A stretch of 64,000 nucleotides of DNA, taken from positions 62,001-126,000 of the forward strand of contig DATMES010000020.1 of assembly GCA_035556555.1 (NCBI GenBank), written 5' to 3'. Under the pieces are notes generated by a model. The model was not told the origin of the DNA, ran no database searches, and worked only from the letters and a program-made list of their open reading frames with translations. Of the stretch, positions 40,448 to 48,885 are shown piece after piece (position 1 is the first letter of the stretch; each line of letters opens with the position of its first letter). A program made the translations under genes and the position numbers. The stretch is from Frankiaceae bacterium. Its GTDB lineage: Bacteria > Actinomycetota > Actinomycetes > BP-191.

Positions 40448-41502
40448 GCCGACGGTCGAGCCGCGAGTCGACGAAACGCCTCGTTCGCGTACGCGTCGCG
40501 GCTGTTGTTGCGCTCGCGGCACTTGCCGTCGTGCACACGCCCGCACCGGCATCCGAGAGCGCGGGGATGCTGGTGTTGTCAGGGCGCGGCGCGTCCTCGG
40601 TCGAGGTGTCGTTCAAGTCGCCGGTGACCATCATGCCGATGCGACTTCAGGACAACGGCGCGAACGGCTGGTCATGGACGGGATGTGGCGGAATTCGGGG
40701 CTTCTACCTGCAGCCGCTCTCGGGGAACGCCATGGCCGGCGCCGGAGCCGTCGATTTCGCAGCTCTTGAGTACGGCAGCGCGGCCGACGTCCTTCCGGGC
40801 CCGTCGCTGCCGCGGACACCGGTCGGGCTCGGTACCAGGCTCCTCGACGGCAGTGGTGGAAACCAGGGGCCCACGTTCGAGACCACCGTCACGCTTCGAC
40901 CAGGTCGCTACCGTGCGCACCTCCTCGGGGAGGGTGCCTGCACTGTCCGGGTGCCGATGGAAGGACTGCGCAGCTCGGTTCGCAAAGCCACCTCCCAGCG
41001 GACGCGTCTGCAGTTCGACGTCGCTGCGCTTGGGCCTACCGGCTCCGGAGCCTCGCCTGCGTTGCCGGTGCCCCATGCGGGGGTTGCAACTTTCCCCATG
41101 ACAGTGCGCTCGACCACCCTGGCTTTCTCGTTGCTCCACCGGCTCAACTACGCGCAGGCTGGAGGCCCGACGGGAGTCTCCGCGTACGAGCTCTGTATTG
41201 AGCCCGACGCGGCACCGCCGTGCGGCCAGTTCAACGGCACGACACTCCCCGGACGCACCGTTCCGGAGCGGTCCGGCTTCTACCACCAGTCGATGACCAT
41301 TTCCTCAGGAGGTCCCGTCGGCCCCGGAGGTGGGCCGTTGCCCGTGCCGCTACCACATCTCATCCATGCCTCCACGACGAACCTGGCGACGTGGTACGCG
41401 CCTGGATGGCTCGTCCCGGGGACCTATACCGCGAAGGTGGTCCTCGGATCGACGTTGTCCACGACGACGCAGGCGGCGATGTTCGCGCTCGACCTCGGCT
41501 AA
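40444..41502 (+). CDS. Secreted protein of unknown function, second of a pair
   Basis: This 352-aa protein has a signal peptide after a long basic n-region (about 1-38, ending APASESAG) and three or four beta-rich stretches (MLVLSGRGASSVEVSFKSP, VTLRPGRYRAHLLGEGAC, FPMTVRSTTLAFSLL). It ends FALDLG. No family is recognised. The GTG overlaps the preceding stop. As with its partner, codon use is less GC-biased than the flanking glycosyltransferases. The pair may be envelope proteins acting on or binding the polysaccharide; that is inference. Confidence 0.6.
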   Translation: MSRRSSRESTKRLVRVRVAAVVALAALAVVHTPAPASESAGMLVLSGRGASSVEVSFKSPVTIMPMRLQDNGANGWSWTGCGGIRGFYLQPLSGNAMAGAGAVDFAALEYGSAADVLPGPSLPRTPVGLGTRLLDGSGGNQGPTFETTVTLRPGRYRAHLLGEGACTVRVPMEGLRSSVRKATSQRTRLQFDVAALGPTGSGASPALPVPHAGVATFPMTVRSTTLAFSLLHRLNYAQAGGPTGVSAYELCIEPDAAPPCGQFNGTTLPGRTVPERSGFYHQSMTISSGGPVGPGGGPLPVPLPHLIHASTTNLATWYAPGWLVPGTYTAKVVLGSTLSTTTQAAMFALDLG

Positions 41503-42203
41503 CGGAGCCACGGCGGGGTGCGCTGCCAGGGGCGCCAGGTCGCCAGCGTCCCCTGGATCTCGTGCAGCCCGCCGAGGCCCGCCGCCGCCAGCCGCTCCGC
41601 GAGCCGTTCGCGCTCGGGTCCTTGCGAGTACGACGTCGCCACCGGCGCGAGGTGACGCATCGGCGCCGCGTCCACGATGCCCAGCCGGGCGCCGCGCCGG
41701 TGCAGCGCGTACCAGTCCGCCTCGAGCCCCCAGCCCATCCCCGCGTCCTCCGGGAACGGCAGCACCGAGGCACGCCACCGAGGCGACACCGCGAACACCG
41801 GCCCGATCTCCACGAACTCCGTCACCCGCGCCACCGACCACCGGGCCCGCAGCGTCACCGGGTGCGACAGGTGGGAGAGGTGCCGGCGGTGCGCCGGCTG
41901 CGCGAGGTCGAACGCCGCCCGCCGCGCCAGCCGCAGGAAGAGGCGCCACGACACCAGCCGTACGTCGTCGTCGGCCACGACCACGTACGCATCGGGCGCG
42001 ACAGCCGACACAGCGAGCAGCTCGTTCACCAGCGAGAACTTCGTGCCAGGTCCGCTCCCCACGGTCCACCGCGACAGAGAAGGCACGGTCTCGTCGAGCG
42101 CCCACAAGCGCGCCGCACCGCCACTCCGCAGACAGGAACGTACGAGCTGCCGGACGACGTCAGCGTTGCGCGCGCGGTAGACGCAGAGCAGCACGTCACT
42201 CAC
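41499..42203 (-). CDS. Glycosyltransferase-like protein (GT-A type)
   Basis: This 234-aa protein has a GT-A-like order: VLLCVYRARNADVVRQLVRS, SGPGTKFSLVNELLAV (in place of the usual A-R-N region), the metal site YVVVADDDVRLV and PEDAGMGWGLEADWYALHRR near the acceptor site. It is shorter than usual and lacks the common P-T-Y-N motif. It overlaps the acetyltransferase upstream by 8 nt, and its stop interlocks with the stop of the secreted-protein gene at 41502. Confidence 0.7.
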   Translation of the reverse strand: MSDVLLCVYRARNADVVRQLVRSCLRSGGAARLWALDETVPSLSRWTVGSGPGTKFSLVNELLAVSAVAPDAYVVVADDDVRLVSWRLFLRLARRAAFDLAQPAHRRHLSHLSHPVTLRARWSVARVTEFVEIGPVFAVSPRWRASVLPFPEDAGMGWGLEADWYALHRRGARLGIVDAAPMRHLAPVATSYSQGPERERLAERLAAAGLGGLHEIQGTLATWRPWQRTPPWLR

Positions 42204-42630
42204 GGCGGCCCACGCGCCGGGCCGGCGCCCCCGCCCAGATCTCGTTCTCGCCGGTCGACGACAGCAGCACGGCGTTCGCCCCGACGACGGTGCCGCGCCC
42301 GACGGTGAGCACGCCGCTCTTGCCGAGGATCGCCGCGCCCGCGCAGACGACGACGTCGTCCTCGAGCACGATGCGCTGCAACGGGCTCAGGTCGCCGGGC
42401 ACCCACGGGTCGGCGCGGCCGATGGTGACCCCGTGGTACAGCGTGACGTTCGCGCCGAGCGTCACGCCGGGGTGGACGACGGTGCCGAAGCCGCGGTGCA
42501 TGACGCGCAGCCCTGGCCCGACGCGCACGCCGGGCGGCACCTCCATGCCGTACAGCGCCAGCAGCTCCTTGGCGACGCGGCGCAGCCCGGGACGGTCCCG
42601 CAGGTAGACCAGCCGAGCCGCCAGCGACAT
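42196..42630 (-). CDS. Serine O-acetyltransferase-like hexapeptide acetyltransferase
   Basis: This 144-aa protein has a left-handed beta-helix: VRVGPGLRVMHRGFGTVVHP, VTLYHGVTIGRAD, VVVCAGAAILG and VGANAVLLSSTGENEIWAGA. It resembles CysE-family proteins found in polysaccharide clusters that O-acetylate sugars, and the short N-terminus (no CysE helical domain) argues against true serine acetylation. The 8-nt overlap with the GT-like gene suggests a two-gene unit modifying the glycan. Confidence 0.82.
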   Translation of the reverse strand: MSLAARLVYLRDRPGLRRVAKELLALYGMEVPPGVRVGPGLRVMHRGFGTVVHPGVTLGANVTLYHGVTIGRADPWVPGDLSPLQRIVLEDDVVVCAGAAILGKSGVLTVGRGTVVGANAVLLSSTGENEIWAGAPARRVGRRE

Positions 42631-42665
42631 GTGGCAATCGTGGCAGAACGCACGCCACCGAGACC

Positions 42666-42671
42666 TAGACT
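42666..42671 (+). promoter_or_regulatory. -10 element (TAGACT) of leaderless ligase/polymerase gene
   Basis: TAGACT ends 7 nt before the GTG at 42679. It lies in the 48-nt divergent gap behind the acetyltransferase start. Confidence 0.5.
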
Positions 42672-42678
42672 CGCCAGC

Positions 42679-44118
42679 GTGCGAGCCACGCTCGACCTGC
42701 CCCCCGCCACCGTCGACCGCGCCCGCGCGGCCGCGCTGACAGCGGGCGCTGCCGCGTTCGCGTACCTCGCCGCCCAGCGCGTCCTCCTCGGCGGCGCGAT
42801 GGTGCTGCTGCTCGTCCTCGCGATCGGCCTCGCGGTCCTCGTCATCGAACGTCCCCGCGTCACGGTCGCGGTCATGCTCGTCTTCAGCGCGCCGCTCGCG
42901 GAGCCGCTGCGCCGCCAGGTCGCCGTCGGCGGCATCGTCACGGACACGTTCGAGGTGCTGGCCTACGCCCTCGTCGCGCGCTGGGTCCTCAGCCGCGGCC
43001 GCGAGGCGAAGACGCCGTCATGGCAGTTCGCCTCGCCGGTCGTCCTGCTGGTGCTCGGCGCCACGGCCGGCGCGGCGTACGGCCTGTTCCGCTACGCCGA
43101 CCGCGCGCTCGTCCTCGGCCAGTACAAGTCGTACCTCGTCTACCTCCTCGTGCTGCCGCTGACGGCGCTGTTCGCGACGGCGGCGGAGAAGCGCAGGCTC
43201 GAACGCTGGGTCGTCAGCTTCTGCGTCTTCGGCTCGCTCGTCGTCCTCGGCGCGGCGGCGACGGGCAGCTCGACGCCGAGCGAGGCGCCGAACATCCCCA
43301 TCAACACGTTCGGCATCACGACACAGGTCAACCGCATCCGCCCAGCCATGCTCTGGCTGCTCTTCCTCGCGACGCTCATCGTGCTGGGCCAGGTCTTCGC
43401 GTACGGCATGACCCGCGCCAACGCGCTGCGCCTCGCGCTCTTCCTCGGTGTCTGGGTCTTCTCGTTCAACCGGTCGTCGTGGGGTGCGCTCGTCGTCTGC
43501 GGCGGCCTCCTCGCGCTGCTGCGGCCAGGCCCGCGCAGGCCAGGGAGAGGCCTGAGAACGGCGGCCATCGGCGCATTGCTGCTGCCCGTCCTCTGGGGCA
43601 CCGCCGCGAGCGGTGTGCTGGGCCCGAGCATCGAGCAGGTGCCCGCGCGGCTGGAGAGCCTGGTCAACCCCGAGGTCCGCAACGAGGACGCCATCCAGGA
43701 CCGCGCGACGGAGTACCCGTTCGCCTTCAAGGCGTTGCGCGAGAGCCCCGTCTTCGGCGTCGGTCTCGGGCGGTCGTACGGCGCGCGGCGGCCGTTCTAC
43801 AACCCGCGCCTCGGCGTCGTCGTCTACGAGGACCGGCCGTTCTCGCACAACAGCCTGCTGTTCGCGTACCTCCAGACCGGCCTGCTCGGCGTCGCCGCGC
43901 TCGTCTGGCTCGGGATCGCGGCCTGGCGCGCGGCGGTGACGGCGGTGCGCACGCTGCCGACCGAGGTGTCGTTGCGCATCCTCGTCGGCAGCCTCGCGCT
44001 GCTCGGGTACGGCATCCAGTCGATCTCGCAGACCAGCCTGCTGCACCGGCCCGGCATCACCGCCGCGGTCATCGCGATGGTGCTCGCCACCCGGCCGCGG
44101 GAGCTGCTGCGTGGCTGA
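42679..44118 (+). CDS. O-antigen ligase/polymerase-like membrane protein (Wzy/WaaL family)
   Basis: This 479-aa polytopic protein has about eleven hydrophobic segments. A large periplasmic-side loop (about 320-395) carries VFGVGLGRSYGARRPFYNPR and the key FSHNSLLFAYLQTGLLGV, the H-N-x-(L/Y)-L-x-x-(L/Y) pattern of the O-antigen ligase family. It should polymerise repeat units or transfer glycan outside the membrane. The GTG start is set by the -10 element. The next glycosyltransferase overlaps it by 8 nt. Confidence 0.85.
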   Translation: MRATLDLPPATVDRARAAALTAGAAAFAYLAAQRVLLGGAMVLLLVLAIGLAVLVIERPRVTVAVMLVFSAPLAEPLRRQVAVGGIVTDTFEVLAYALVARWVLSRGREAKTPSWQFASPVVLLVLGATAGAAYGLFRYADRALVLGQYKSYLVYLLVLPLTALFATAAEKRRLERWVVSFCVFGSLVVLGAAATGSSTPSEAPNIPINTFGITTQVNRIRPAMLWLLFLATLIVLGQVFAYGMTRANALRLALFLGVWVFSFNRSSWGALVVCGGLLALLRPGPRRPGRGLRTAAIGALLLPVLWGTAASGVLGPSIEQVPARLESLVNPEVRNEDAIQDRATEYPFAFKALRESPVFGVGLGRSYGARRPFYNPRLGVVVYEDRPFSHNSLLFAYLQTGLLGVAALVWLGIAAWRAAVTAVRTLPTEVSLRILVGSLALLGYGIQSISQTSLLHRPGITAAVIAMVLATRPRELLRG

Positions 44119-45154
44119 CCGCGTCCTCTGGGTCGGTACGCAGCTGACGACGGCCCCGCGCTCCGGCGGCGCGATCCGTTCGCTGCGGCTGCTCGAAGCC
44201 CTCGCCCGGCACGCCGAGGTCGACCTGCTGACGACCGAACGCTCCGGCGGCGAGCTGCCCGTCGCCTCGCACACGCCCGTCCCGTCGCCCGCCAAGCCTC
44301 TGCGCGCGCTCGGCCTCGCGCGGGGCTGGCCGCGCGCCACCGCGCGGTCCTGCTCGCGCGCGGGAGCCAAGGCCGCGGAACGACTGGCCGCCAACGCATC
44401 CCACGTCGTCGTCGAGTGGGTGCACCTCTTCCCGCTCGTGCCGAGGCATGGCCCGTACGTCCTCTCGCTGCACAACGTCGAGGCCGACCGTTCCACCGAC
44501 AAGCGCCTGGTCGCGGCCGAACGCCGCCTCGTCGCCGACCCGCGCGCGACCACGGTCGTCGTCTCCGAGCGCGACCGCGGCCTCCTGGGCATCGACGCCA
44601 CCGTCGTCCCCAACGGCACCGACATCCCCTCCGTCACGACCGAGGTGCGGGCCGACGGGGACGTGCTGTTCGTCGGCGCGATGGACTACGGACCCAACCG
44701 CCACGCCGTGGAGTGGTGGGCCGGAAACGTCTGGCGCGCAGGGCTTCCGCCGCTCACCGTCGCGGGACGCAGCGCGGGAACGCTCCCCCCGATGGACGGC
44801 GTCCGCGTCCTCGGCGAGGTCGAGTCGGTGGCGCCGCTGCTGGAGCGCGCGGCCCTCGTCGCGGTGCCTCTCCACCACGGCGGAGGTACGCGGCTCAAGG
44901 TGCTGGAGGCGTTCGCCGCCGGCCGGCCCGTGCTGTCGACGAGCAAGGGCGTCGAGGGTTTGCGCGTCGGCGGCGCGTGCGCGATCGCGGACGACCCGAG
45001 GGAGTTCGGCAACGCCGTCGCGCTGCTGCTCGGCGACCTGCCTCGCCGCCGCGCGCTCGCCGCCGCGGGGCGCAAGGTCGCCGAGGAGCACGCGTGGGGA
45101 CCGCTCGGCGAGGCGTTCGCGCGGGCCGTGCTGACGTCGCCGGGGCGCCGATGA
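44111..45154 (+). CDS. Family 4-like glycosyltransferase
   Basis: This 347-aa GT-B protein has RVLWVGTQLTTAPRSGGAIR at its N-terminus (acceptor side), the linker YVLSLHNVEADRS, VVVSERDRGLL and PNGTDIPSV (family P-N-G-x-D), then VLFVGAMDYGPNRHAVEWW and HHGGGTRLKVLEAFAAGRPV with the conserved Glu. It is close to sugar transferases of the TuaH/exosortase-cluster type. It is coupled to the neighbours by 8-nt and ATGA overlaps. Confidence 0.9.
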   Translation: MADRVLWVGTQLTTAPRSGGAIRSLRLLEALARHAEVDLLTTERSGGELPVASHTPVPSPAKPLRALGLARGWPRATARSCSRAGAKAAERLAANASHVVVEWVHLFPLVPRHGPYVLSLHNVEADRSTDKRLVAAERRLVADPRATTVVVSERDRGLLGIDATVVPNGTDIPSVTTEVRADGDVLFVGAMDYGPNRHAVEWWAGNVWRAGLPPLTVAGRSAGTLPPMDGVRVLGEVESVAPLLERAALVAVPLHHGGGTRLKVLEAFAAGRPVLSTSKGVEGLRVGGACAIADDPREFGNAVALLLGDLPRRRALAAAGRKVAEEHAWGPLGEAFARAVLTSPGRR

Positions 45155-45993
45155 TCACCGCGATCCTGCCGACGTACAACCGCGGCGCCGCCCTGCCCAC
45201 GACGCTGCCGCGCTTCCTCGCGCTGCGCGGCGTCGAGCGCGTCGTCGTCGTGGACGACGGGTCCACGGACGACACGCGACAGGTGCTCGCGGCGTTCGAC
45301 GACCCCAGGCTCACGGTCATCAGGCACGACCCCAACAGGGGTTCGCCCGCCGCTCGCAACACCGGCGTCGAGGCCGCGACGACGGAGTGGGTGGTGTTCC
45401 TCGAGGACGACTGCGGCTTCCCCGACGACTACGCGACGACGCTGCTGCGCGTCGCCACCGAGACGCAAGCCGACGTCGTCGGCGCGCCGTGGCTGAACGT
45501 CCCCGAGGAGCGCTACGCCGCCGAGGTCGCGAGGCGCCGCGCGGAGCCGACAGCGGAGTTCGGGCTCGACACGCACCCGGGGACGTTCCCTCCGCACACC
45601 ATGGAGACGCCGTTCCTCTGCGCGCTCGCGCTGGTGCGCACCGAGGTCGCGCGACGCGTCCGCTACGACGACACGCTGCGCGGCAACGCGTGGCGCGAGG
45701 AGACCGACTTCTACCTGCGCGCCGTCGAGGCGGGCCACCGCGTCGTCTGCACGCCCGAGACCGCGTCGTGGCAGGCGGGGCACTGGGGCGGCGGGCAGCA
45801 CCCGCGCGTCGTGCCGTACGAGTACTGGCTGCTCCGCAACAACTGGGCGTTCCTCCGCAGGCACGCCGCCTACCTGCGGCGGCACGGCGGCGTTCCGAGC
45901 ATCGCGCGGGCGCAGGCACGGCTTGCTAGCCGCCGCGCCACGATCCTGGCCCGTCGTGCCGGAGGCGCCGCCAAGCGGCGTCTGCGCGGTTAG
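45151..45993 (+). CDS. Family 2 glycosyltransferase
   Basis: This 280-aa GT2 has ITAILPTYNRGAALPTTLPR, VVVVDDGSTDDTRQV, GSPAARNTGVEAATTEW and the metal site FLEDDCGFPDDYA. RGNAWREETDFYLRAVEAGH provides the ED catalytic pair. A basic tail (RRATILARRAGGAAKRRLRG) follows. The ATG overlaps the previous stop; its own TAG stop forms part of the next gene's -10. Confidence 0.9.
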   Translation: MITAILPTYNRGAALPTTLPRFLALRGVERVVVVDDGSTDDTRQVLAAFDDPRLTVIRHDPNRGSPAARNTGVEAATTEWVVFLEDDCGFPDDYATTLLRVATETQADVVGAPWLNVPEERYAAEVARRRAEPTAEFGLDTHPGTFPPHTMETPFLCALALVRTEVARRVRYDDTLRGNAWREETDFYLRAVEAGHRVVCTPETASWQAGHWGGGQHPRVVPYEYWLLRNNWAFLRRHAAYLRRHGGVPSIARAQARLASRRATILARRAGGAAKRRLRG

Positions 45994-45996
45994 GCT
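45991..45996 (+). promoter_or_regulatory. -10 element (TAGGCT) of leaderless Wzz/BY-kinase gene, overlapping the previous stop
   Basis: TAGGCT ends 7 nt before the GTG at 46004. Its TAG is the stop codon of the GT2 gene. Confidence 0.5.
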
Positions 45997-46003
45997 CGCC
46001 GAC

Positions 46004-47374
46004 GTGGACGTCCGCTCCGTGCTGGGCCTGCTGCGCAGGCGCTGGCGCGCCCTCGCAATCTGCCTGCTGGCCGGGCTGCTCGGCGCGGGCGTCGTGACCG
46101 AGCGCGCGGAGCCGAGGTACGAGTCGTCGTCGCGACTGTTCGTCAACATCCCCCGCGCGGGCACCGTCGCCGAGCAGGTCCAGGGCGTGCAGCTCACGGT
46201 GCAACTGCTGCAGTCGTACGCGCAGATCGCCACGTCGCGCAGCGCCGCCGAGGAGATCGCGGGCCGGATCGGACGCAACACGTTCGACGTCGAGGGCAGA
46301 GTCGGAGCGACGCCGCGCCCGGAGACGCTGCTCATCGACGTCGTCGCCGCCGACCGCGACCCGGAGAAGGCCCGCGCGCTGGCCGACGCGGCCGCCGCGG
46401 TCCTCATCGAGAAGATCGCCGACCTCGAGAAGGGGAAGGCGACGCCGGTCACCGCCCAGGTCATCGACAAGGCCGTCGCGGCGGGCTCTCCGGTCTCGCC
46501 GCGGCCGCGCGTCAACTACGCGCTCGGCGGGATCCTCGGGCTCGTCGTCGGCGTCCTCCTGGCGCTGGCGCTCGACACGCTGGACCGCTCGGTGAAGACG
46601 CCGGCGCAGGCCACGGAGTCGTTCCGCGCGCCGCTGCTCGCGGTGACGCCGCGCAGCAGGGAGTTCCGCGACAAGCCCGTCCCCGACGACGCGCTGAGCC
46701 CGGTGAGCGAGTCGTTCAGGACGCTGCGTACGGCGGTCCGCTTCGTCAACCCCGACGACCCGCTGTCGACGATCCTCGTCACGTCGTCGGTGTCCGGCGA
46801 GGGCAAGACGACGACTGCCATCAACCTCGCCGCCGCGCTCGCGCAGTCCGGTGAGCGCGTCATCCTCGTCGACGCCGACCTGCGACGCGCTCGGCTCGCC
46901 GAGGTGCTCGGGCTCGAAGCCGCGTCCGGCCTCACCGGCGTCATCACGCGCAGGCTGCCGCTGGAGGAGGCGTTCCAGCAGTGGCACGGCATCGACGTCC
47001 TGACGTCCGGCGTGCTGCCGCCCAACCCCAGCGAGATGCTCGGTTCCGAGGCGATGGCCGGCCTCGTCGACCGGCTGCGCGACCTCGCCGACGTGGTGGT
47101 GTTCGACGCGCCGCCGATCCTCCCCGTGACCGACTCGGTCGTGCTCTCGACGCAGTGCGACGGGGTCGTGCTCATCGGCCGGTACGGCCAGACGCAGAAG
47201 GCGCAGGCCGCCGAGGCCCGCCGCAGGCTCGACACCGTCGGCGCGACCGTCGTCGGCTGCGTTCTCAACGCCGTCCCGACGTCGTCGGCGCACGGCTACT
47301 ACGAGGAGTACTACGGCCGGAAGCCGCAGCCCACGCAGTGGGGCAGGCGCTGGTCCGACCGGGTGGGGCGGTAG
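46004..47374 (+). CDS. Wzz-like chain-length protein fused to BY-kinase domain
   Basis: This 456-aa protein has an N-terminal TM (about 16-36), a Wzz-type extracytoplasmic region (about 40-165), a second TM (about 172-194) and a cytoplasmic P-loop kinase domain. Walker A SSVSGEGKTTTAINLA, Walker A' VILVDADLRRARL and Walker B VVVFDAPPIL are intact. The Tyr cluster is short (HGYYEEYYGRKPQ), which should be the autophosphorylation site. It controls polymer length and export, as CpsC/CpsD-type fused proteins do. The GTG start is set by the -10 element. Confidence 0.9.
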   Translation: MDVRSVLGLLRRRWRALAICLLAGLLGAGVVTERAEPRYESSSRLFVNIPRAGTVAEQVQGVQLTVQLLQSYAQIATSRSAAEEIAGRIGRNTFDVEGRVGATPRPETLLIDVVAADRDPEKARALADAAAAVLIEKIADLEKGKATPVTAQVIDKAVAAGSPVSPRPRVNYALGGILGLVVGVLLALALDTLDRSVKTPAQATESFRAPLLAVTPRSREFRDKPVPDDALSPVSESFRTLRTAVRFVNPDDPLSTILVTSSVSGEGKTTTAINLAAALAQSGERVILVDADLRRARLAEVLGLEAASGLTGVITRRLPLEEAFQQWHGIDVLTSGVLPPNPSEMLGSEAMAGLVDRLRDLADVVVFDAPPILPVTDSVVLSTQCDGVVLIGRYGQTQKAQAAEARRRLDTVGATVVGCVLNAVPTSSAHGYYEEYYGRKPQPTQWGRRWSDRVGR

Positions 47375-47377
47375 CGC

Positions 47378-47662
47378 ATGACCGAGTCCGACGAGGCCCT
47401 GCGTCCGGCGCTCAAGCGCCCCGAGCGCCGTCCCGCCGAGCCGCCGCCGGCCGCGCCGCCGGTCGAGGAGCCGGCCCCGCCACCCGCTCCGGAGCCGGCG
47501 GTCGATGACGCCGAGCTCGAACGCGGCCGTACGCTCGCCGTCATCGCCGCGATCGGCCGCTTGCAGATGTCGCTCGACGTGCTGGCCCGCCAGCAGAAGA
47601 AGCACCAGGAGGCCGTCGAGGCGCGCCTCGCCCGCATCGAACGCGCCCTCGGCGACCGCTGA
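47378..47662 (+). CDS. Small Pro-rich coiled-coil protein behind the BY-kinase
   Basis: This 94-aa protein has an acidic Pro/Ala-rich N-terminal half (about 10-42) and a C-terminal amphipathic coiled coil (about 48-92, RGRTLAVIAAIGRLQMSLDV to ARLARIERALGDR). No family is recognised. It starts 3 nt after the kinase stop, so it is probably co-expressed and may be an adaptor for that protein; this is inference. Confidence 0.6.
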   Translation: MTESDEALRPALKRPERRPAEPPPAAPPVEEPAPPPAPEPAVDDAELERGRTLAVIAAIGRLQMSLDVLARQQKKHQEAVEARLARIERALGDR

Positions 47663-47667
47663 CCGAC

Positions 47668-47736
47668 GTTACCGGTGAGTACGGACTGACGGCCGTGCTC
47701 ACGCGGTAGCTTTGGCCGTCCGTACTCACCGGTAAC
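47668..47736. terminator. Perfect 19-bp inverted repeat between convergent genes
   Basis: Bases 47668-47686 (gttaccggtgagtacggac) are exactly complementary to 47718-47736, with a further GGCC/GGCC pairing inside the loop. It starts 5 nt after the coiled-coil gene and ends 14 nt before the convergent WbsX-like gene, consistent with a bidirectional terminator. Confidence 0.72.
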
Positions 47737-47750
47737 TGGCGGGGGCGGGG

Positions 47751-48833
47751 TCAGGCGAGGGCGCGCTTCGTCGCCTCGAGGTAGGCGCGGCCCCAGCGCT
47801 CGTCGGGCTCCAGGTGCGAGCCCTCGGCCCACTCGTTCCAGGCGTTGACGAAGAGCAGCGGCGGTACGTCCGCCCGCGCGCGCAGCCGCCGCGCCTCCTC
47901 GCGCAGCCAGCGTTCGTACGTCTCCGGCGTCGCGTCGCGGTAGATGACCGCGTGCTCCTTGCGGCGCGGCGAGTTGTCCCACGCGACCGTGACGCACGGC
48001 AGCCTCGGGTAGTCGGGCAGCGGGCGCGCGAGCATCTCGTCGACGACCGCGTCGTACGAGAAGACGTTCTGCCGGTACCCCTTCGCCGTCATGCCGAGCG
48101 TGCGCATCCCTCGCCAGAACAGCGAGCGCCGCAGCGGCCGCCCCAGCGTCTGGTAGTCGGGCACGAACGCCACCCCCGCGTCGAACCCCCACTCCGCCGG
48201 CGGCACCGCCCGCTCCGACGCGAAGCCCTCGACGCGCGCGAGGTAGAGCTCGCCGATGCCCATCCGCGCGGCCTCGCGGCGCCACGTCTCCGTCGTACGC
48301 CGCGGGTCGGGCAGGTCCGAGGCGCGGTAGACGAGGAACACCGGCTTGCCGTCCACGCGCATGTACCGCGGGTCCTCGAACGCCCTCGCCAGCCACGCGA
48401 AGTGCGCGACGTCGTCGGCGTCGGAGTACGCCTGCGGCATCAGCACGTTCCGCGACCCGCCGTCCCAGACGCGGGTCCAGTTCTCGTTCGCCCAGCAGAG
48501 GAGGAACGGGAGGTCCGGCGTGCCCGACGAGAGCACCTCGGCGAACGGGCGTTCGAGCAGCCGCCGGCCGGCGAACCAGTAGTGGTAGTAGCAGAACGCG
48601 CCGATGCCGTGGTCGCGCGCGAGGTCCGCCTGCGCCTCACGCACCTCGGGCACGCGGAGGTCGTAGAAGCCCAGCTCGCCGGGCAGGTGCGGCTGGTAGT
48701 GGCCGGGGAACAGCGGCCGCGCGCGAGCGACGTTGCGCCACTCGGTGAAGCCCGTGCCCCACCACTCGTCGTTCTCCGGGATGGGGTGGAACTGCGGCAG
48801 GTAGAACGCCGCCGTCCGCAGACCGTCTCCCAT
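47751..48833 (-). CDS. WbsX-family protein (glycosyltransferase or GH99-like)
   Basis: This 360-aa protein matches the WbsX family: AAFYLPQFHPIPENDEWWG followed by GFTEWRNVARARPLFPGHYQPH, FCYYHYWFAGRRLLERPF, LLCWANENWTRVWDG, and at the end FVNAWNEWAEGSHLEPDE. The family occurs in O-antigen and capsule loci and is fold-related to GH99 endo-mannosidases; whether it makes or cuts glycosidic bonds is not settled. The ATG at 48833 (MGDGLRTAAFYLP) fits the family start better than one 69 nt upstream. It is divergent from wzm. Confidence 0.87.
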   Translation of the reverse strand: MGDGLRTAAFYLPQFHPIPENDEWWGTGFTEWRNVARARPLFPGHYQPHLPGELGFYDLRVPEVREAQADLARDHGIGAFCYYHYWFAGRRLLERPFAEVLSSGTPDLPFLLCWANENWTRVWDGGSRNVLMPQAYSDADDVAHFAWLARAFEDPRYMRVDGKPVFLVYRASDLPDPRRTTETWRREAARMGIGELYLARVEGFASERAVPPAEWGFDAGVAFVPDYQTLGRPLRRSLFWRGMRTLGMTAKGYRQNVFSYDAVVDEMLARPLPDYPRLPCVTVAWDNSPRRKEHAVIYRDATPETYERWLREEARRLRARADVPPLLFVNAWNEWAEGSHLEPDERWGRAYLEATKRALA

Positions 48834-48839
48834 GTGTGG

Positions 48840-48845
48840 ATTCTG
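48840..48845 (-). promoter_or_regulatory. Possible -10 (CAGAAT) for leaderless WbsX-like gene
   Basis: CAGAAT on the minus strand ends 6 nt before the ATG at 48833. Confidence 0.4.
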
Positions 48846-48869
48846 TCCGTTCCTGCCCGCCGTGTCCGT

Positions 48870-48875
48870 TAGTGT
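48870..48875 (+). promoter_or_regulatory. Possible -10 (TAGTGT) for wzm
   Basis: TAGTGT ends 10 nt before the wzm ATG. This is slightly far for a leaderless start, so a very short leader is possible. It lies in a 52-bp divergent gap. Confidence 0.35.
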
Positions 48876-48885
48876 CGTCGGCGCC

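Noticed and set aside
13290-47712. Short recurring string cgcggtagc at about 13290, 22224 and 47704
   Set aside because: Too short and composed of common GC-rich words; contexts differ, so chance recurrence is likely.
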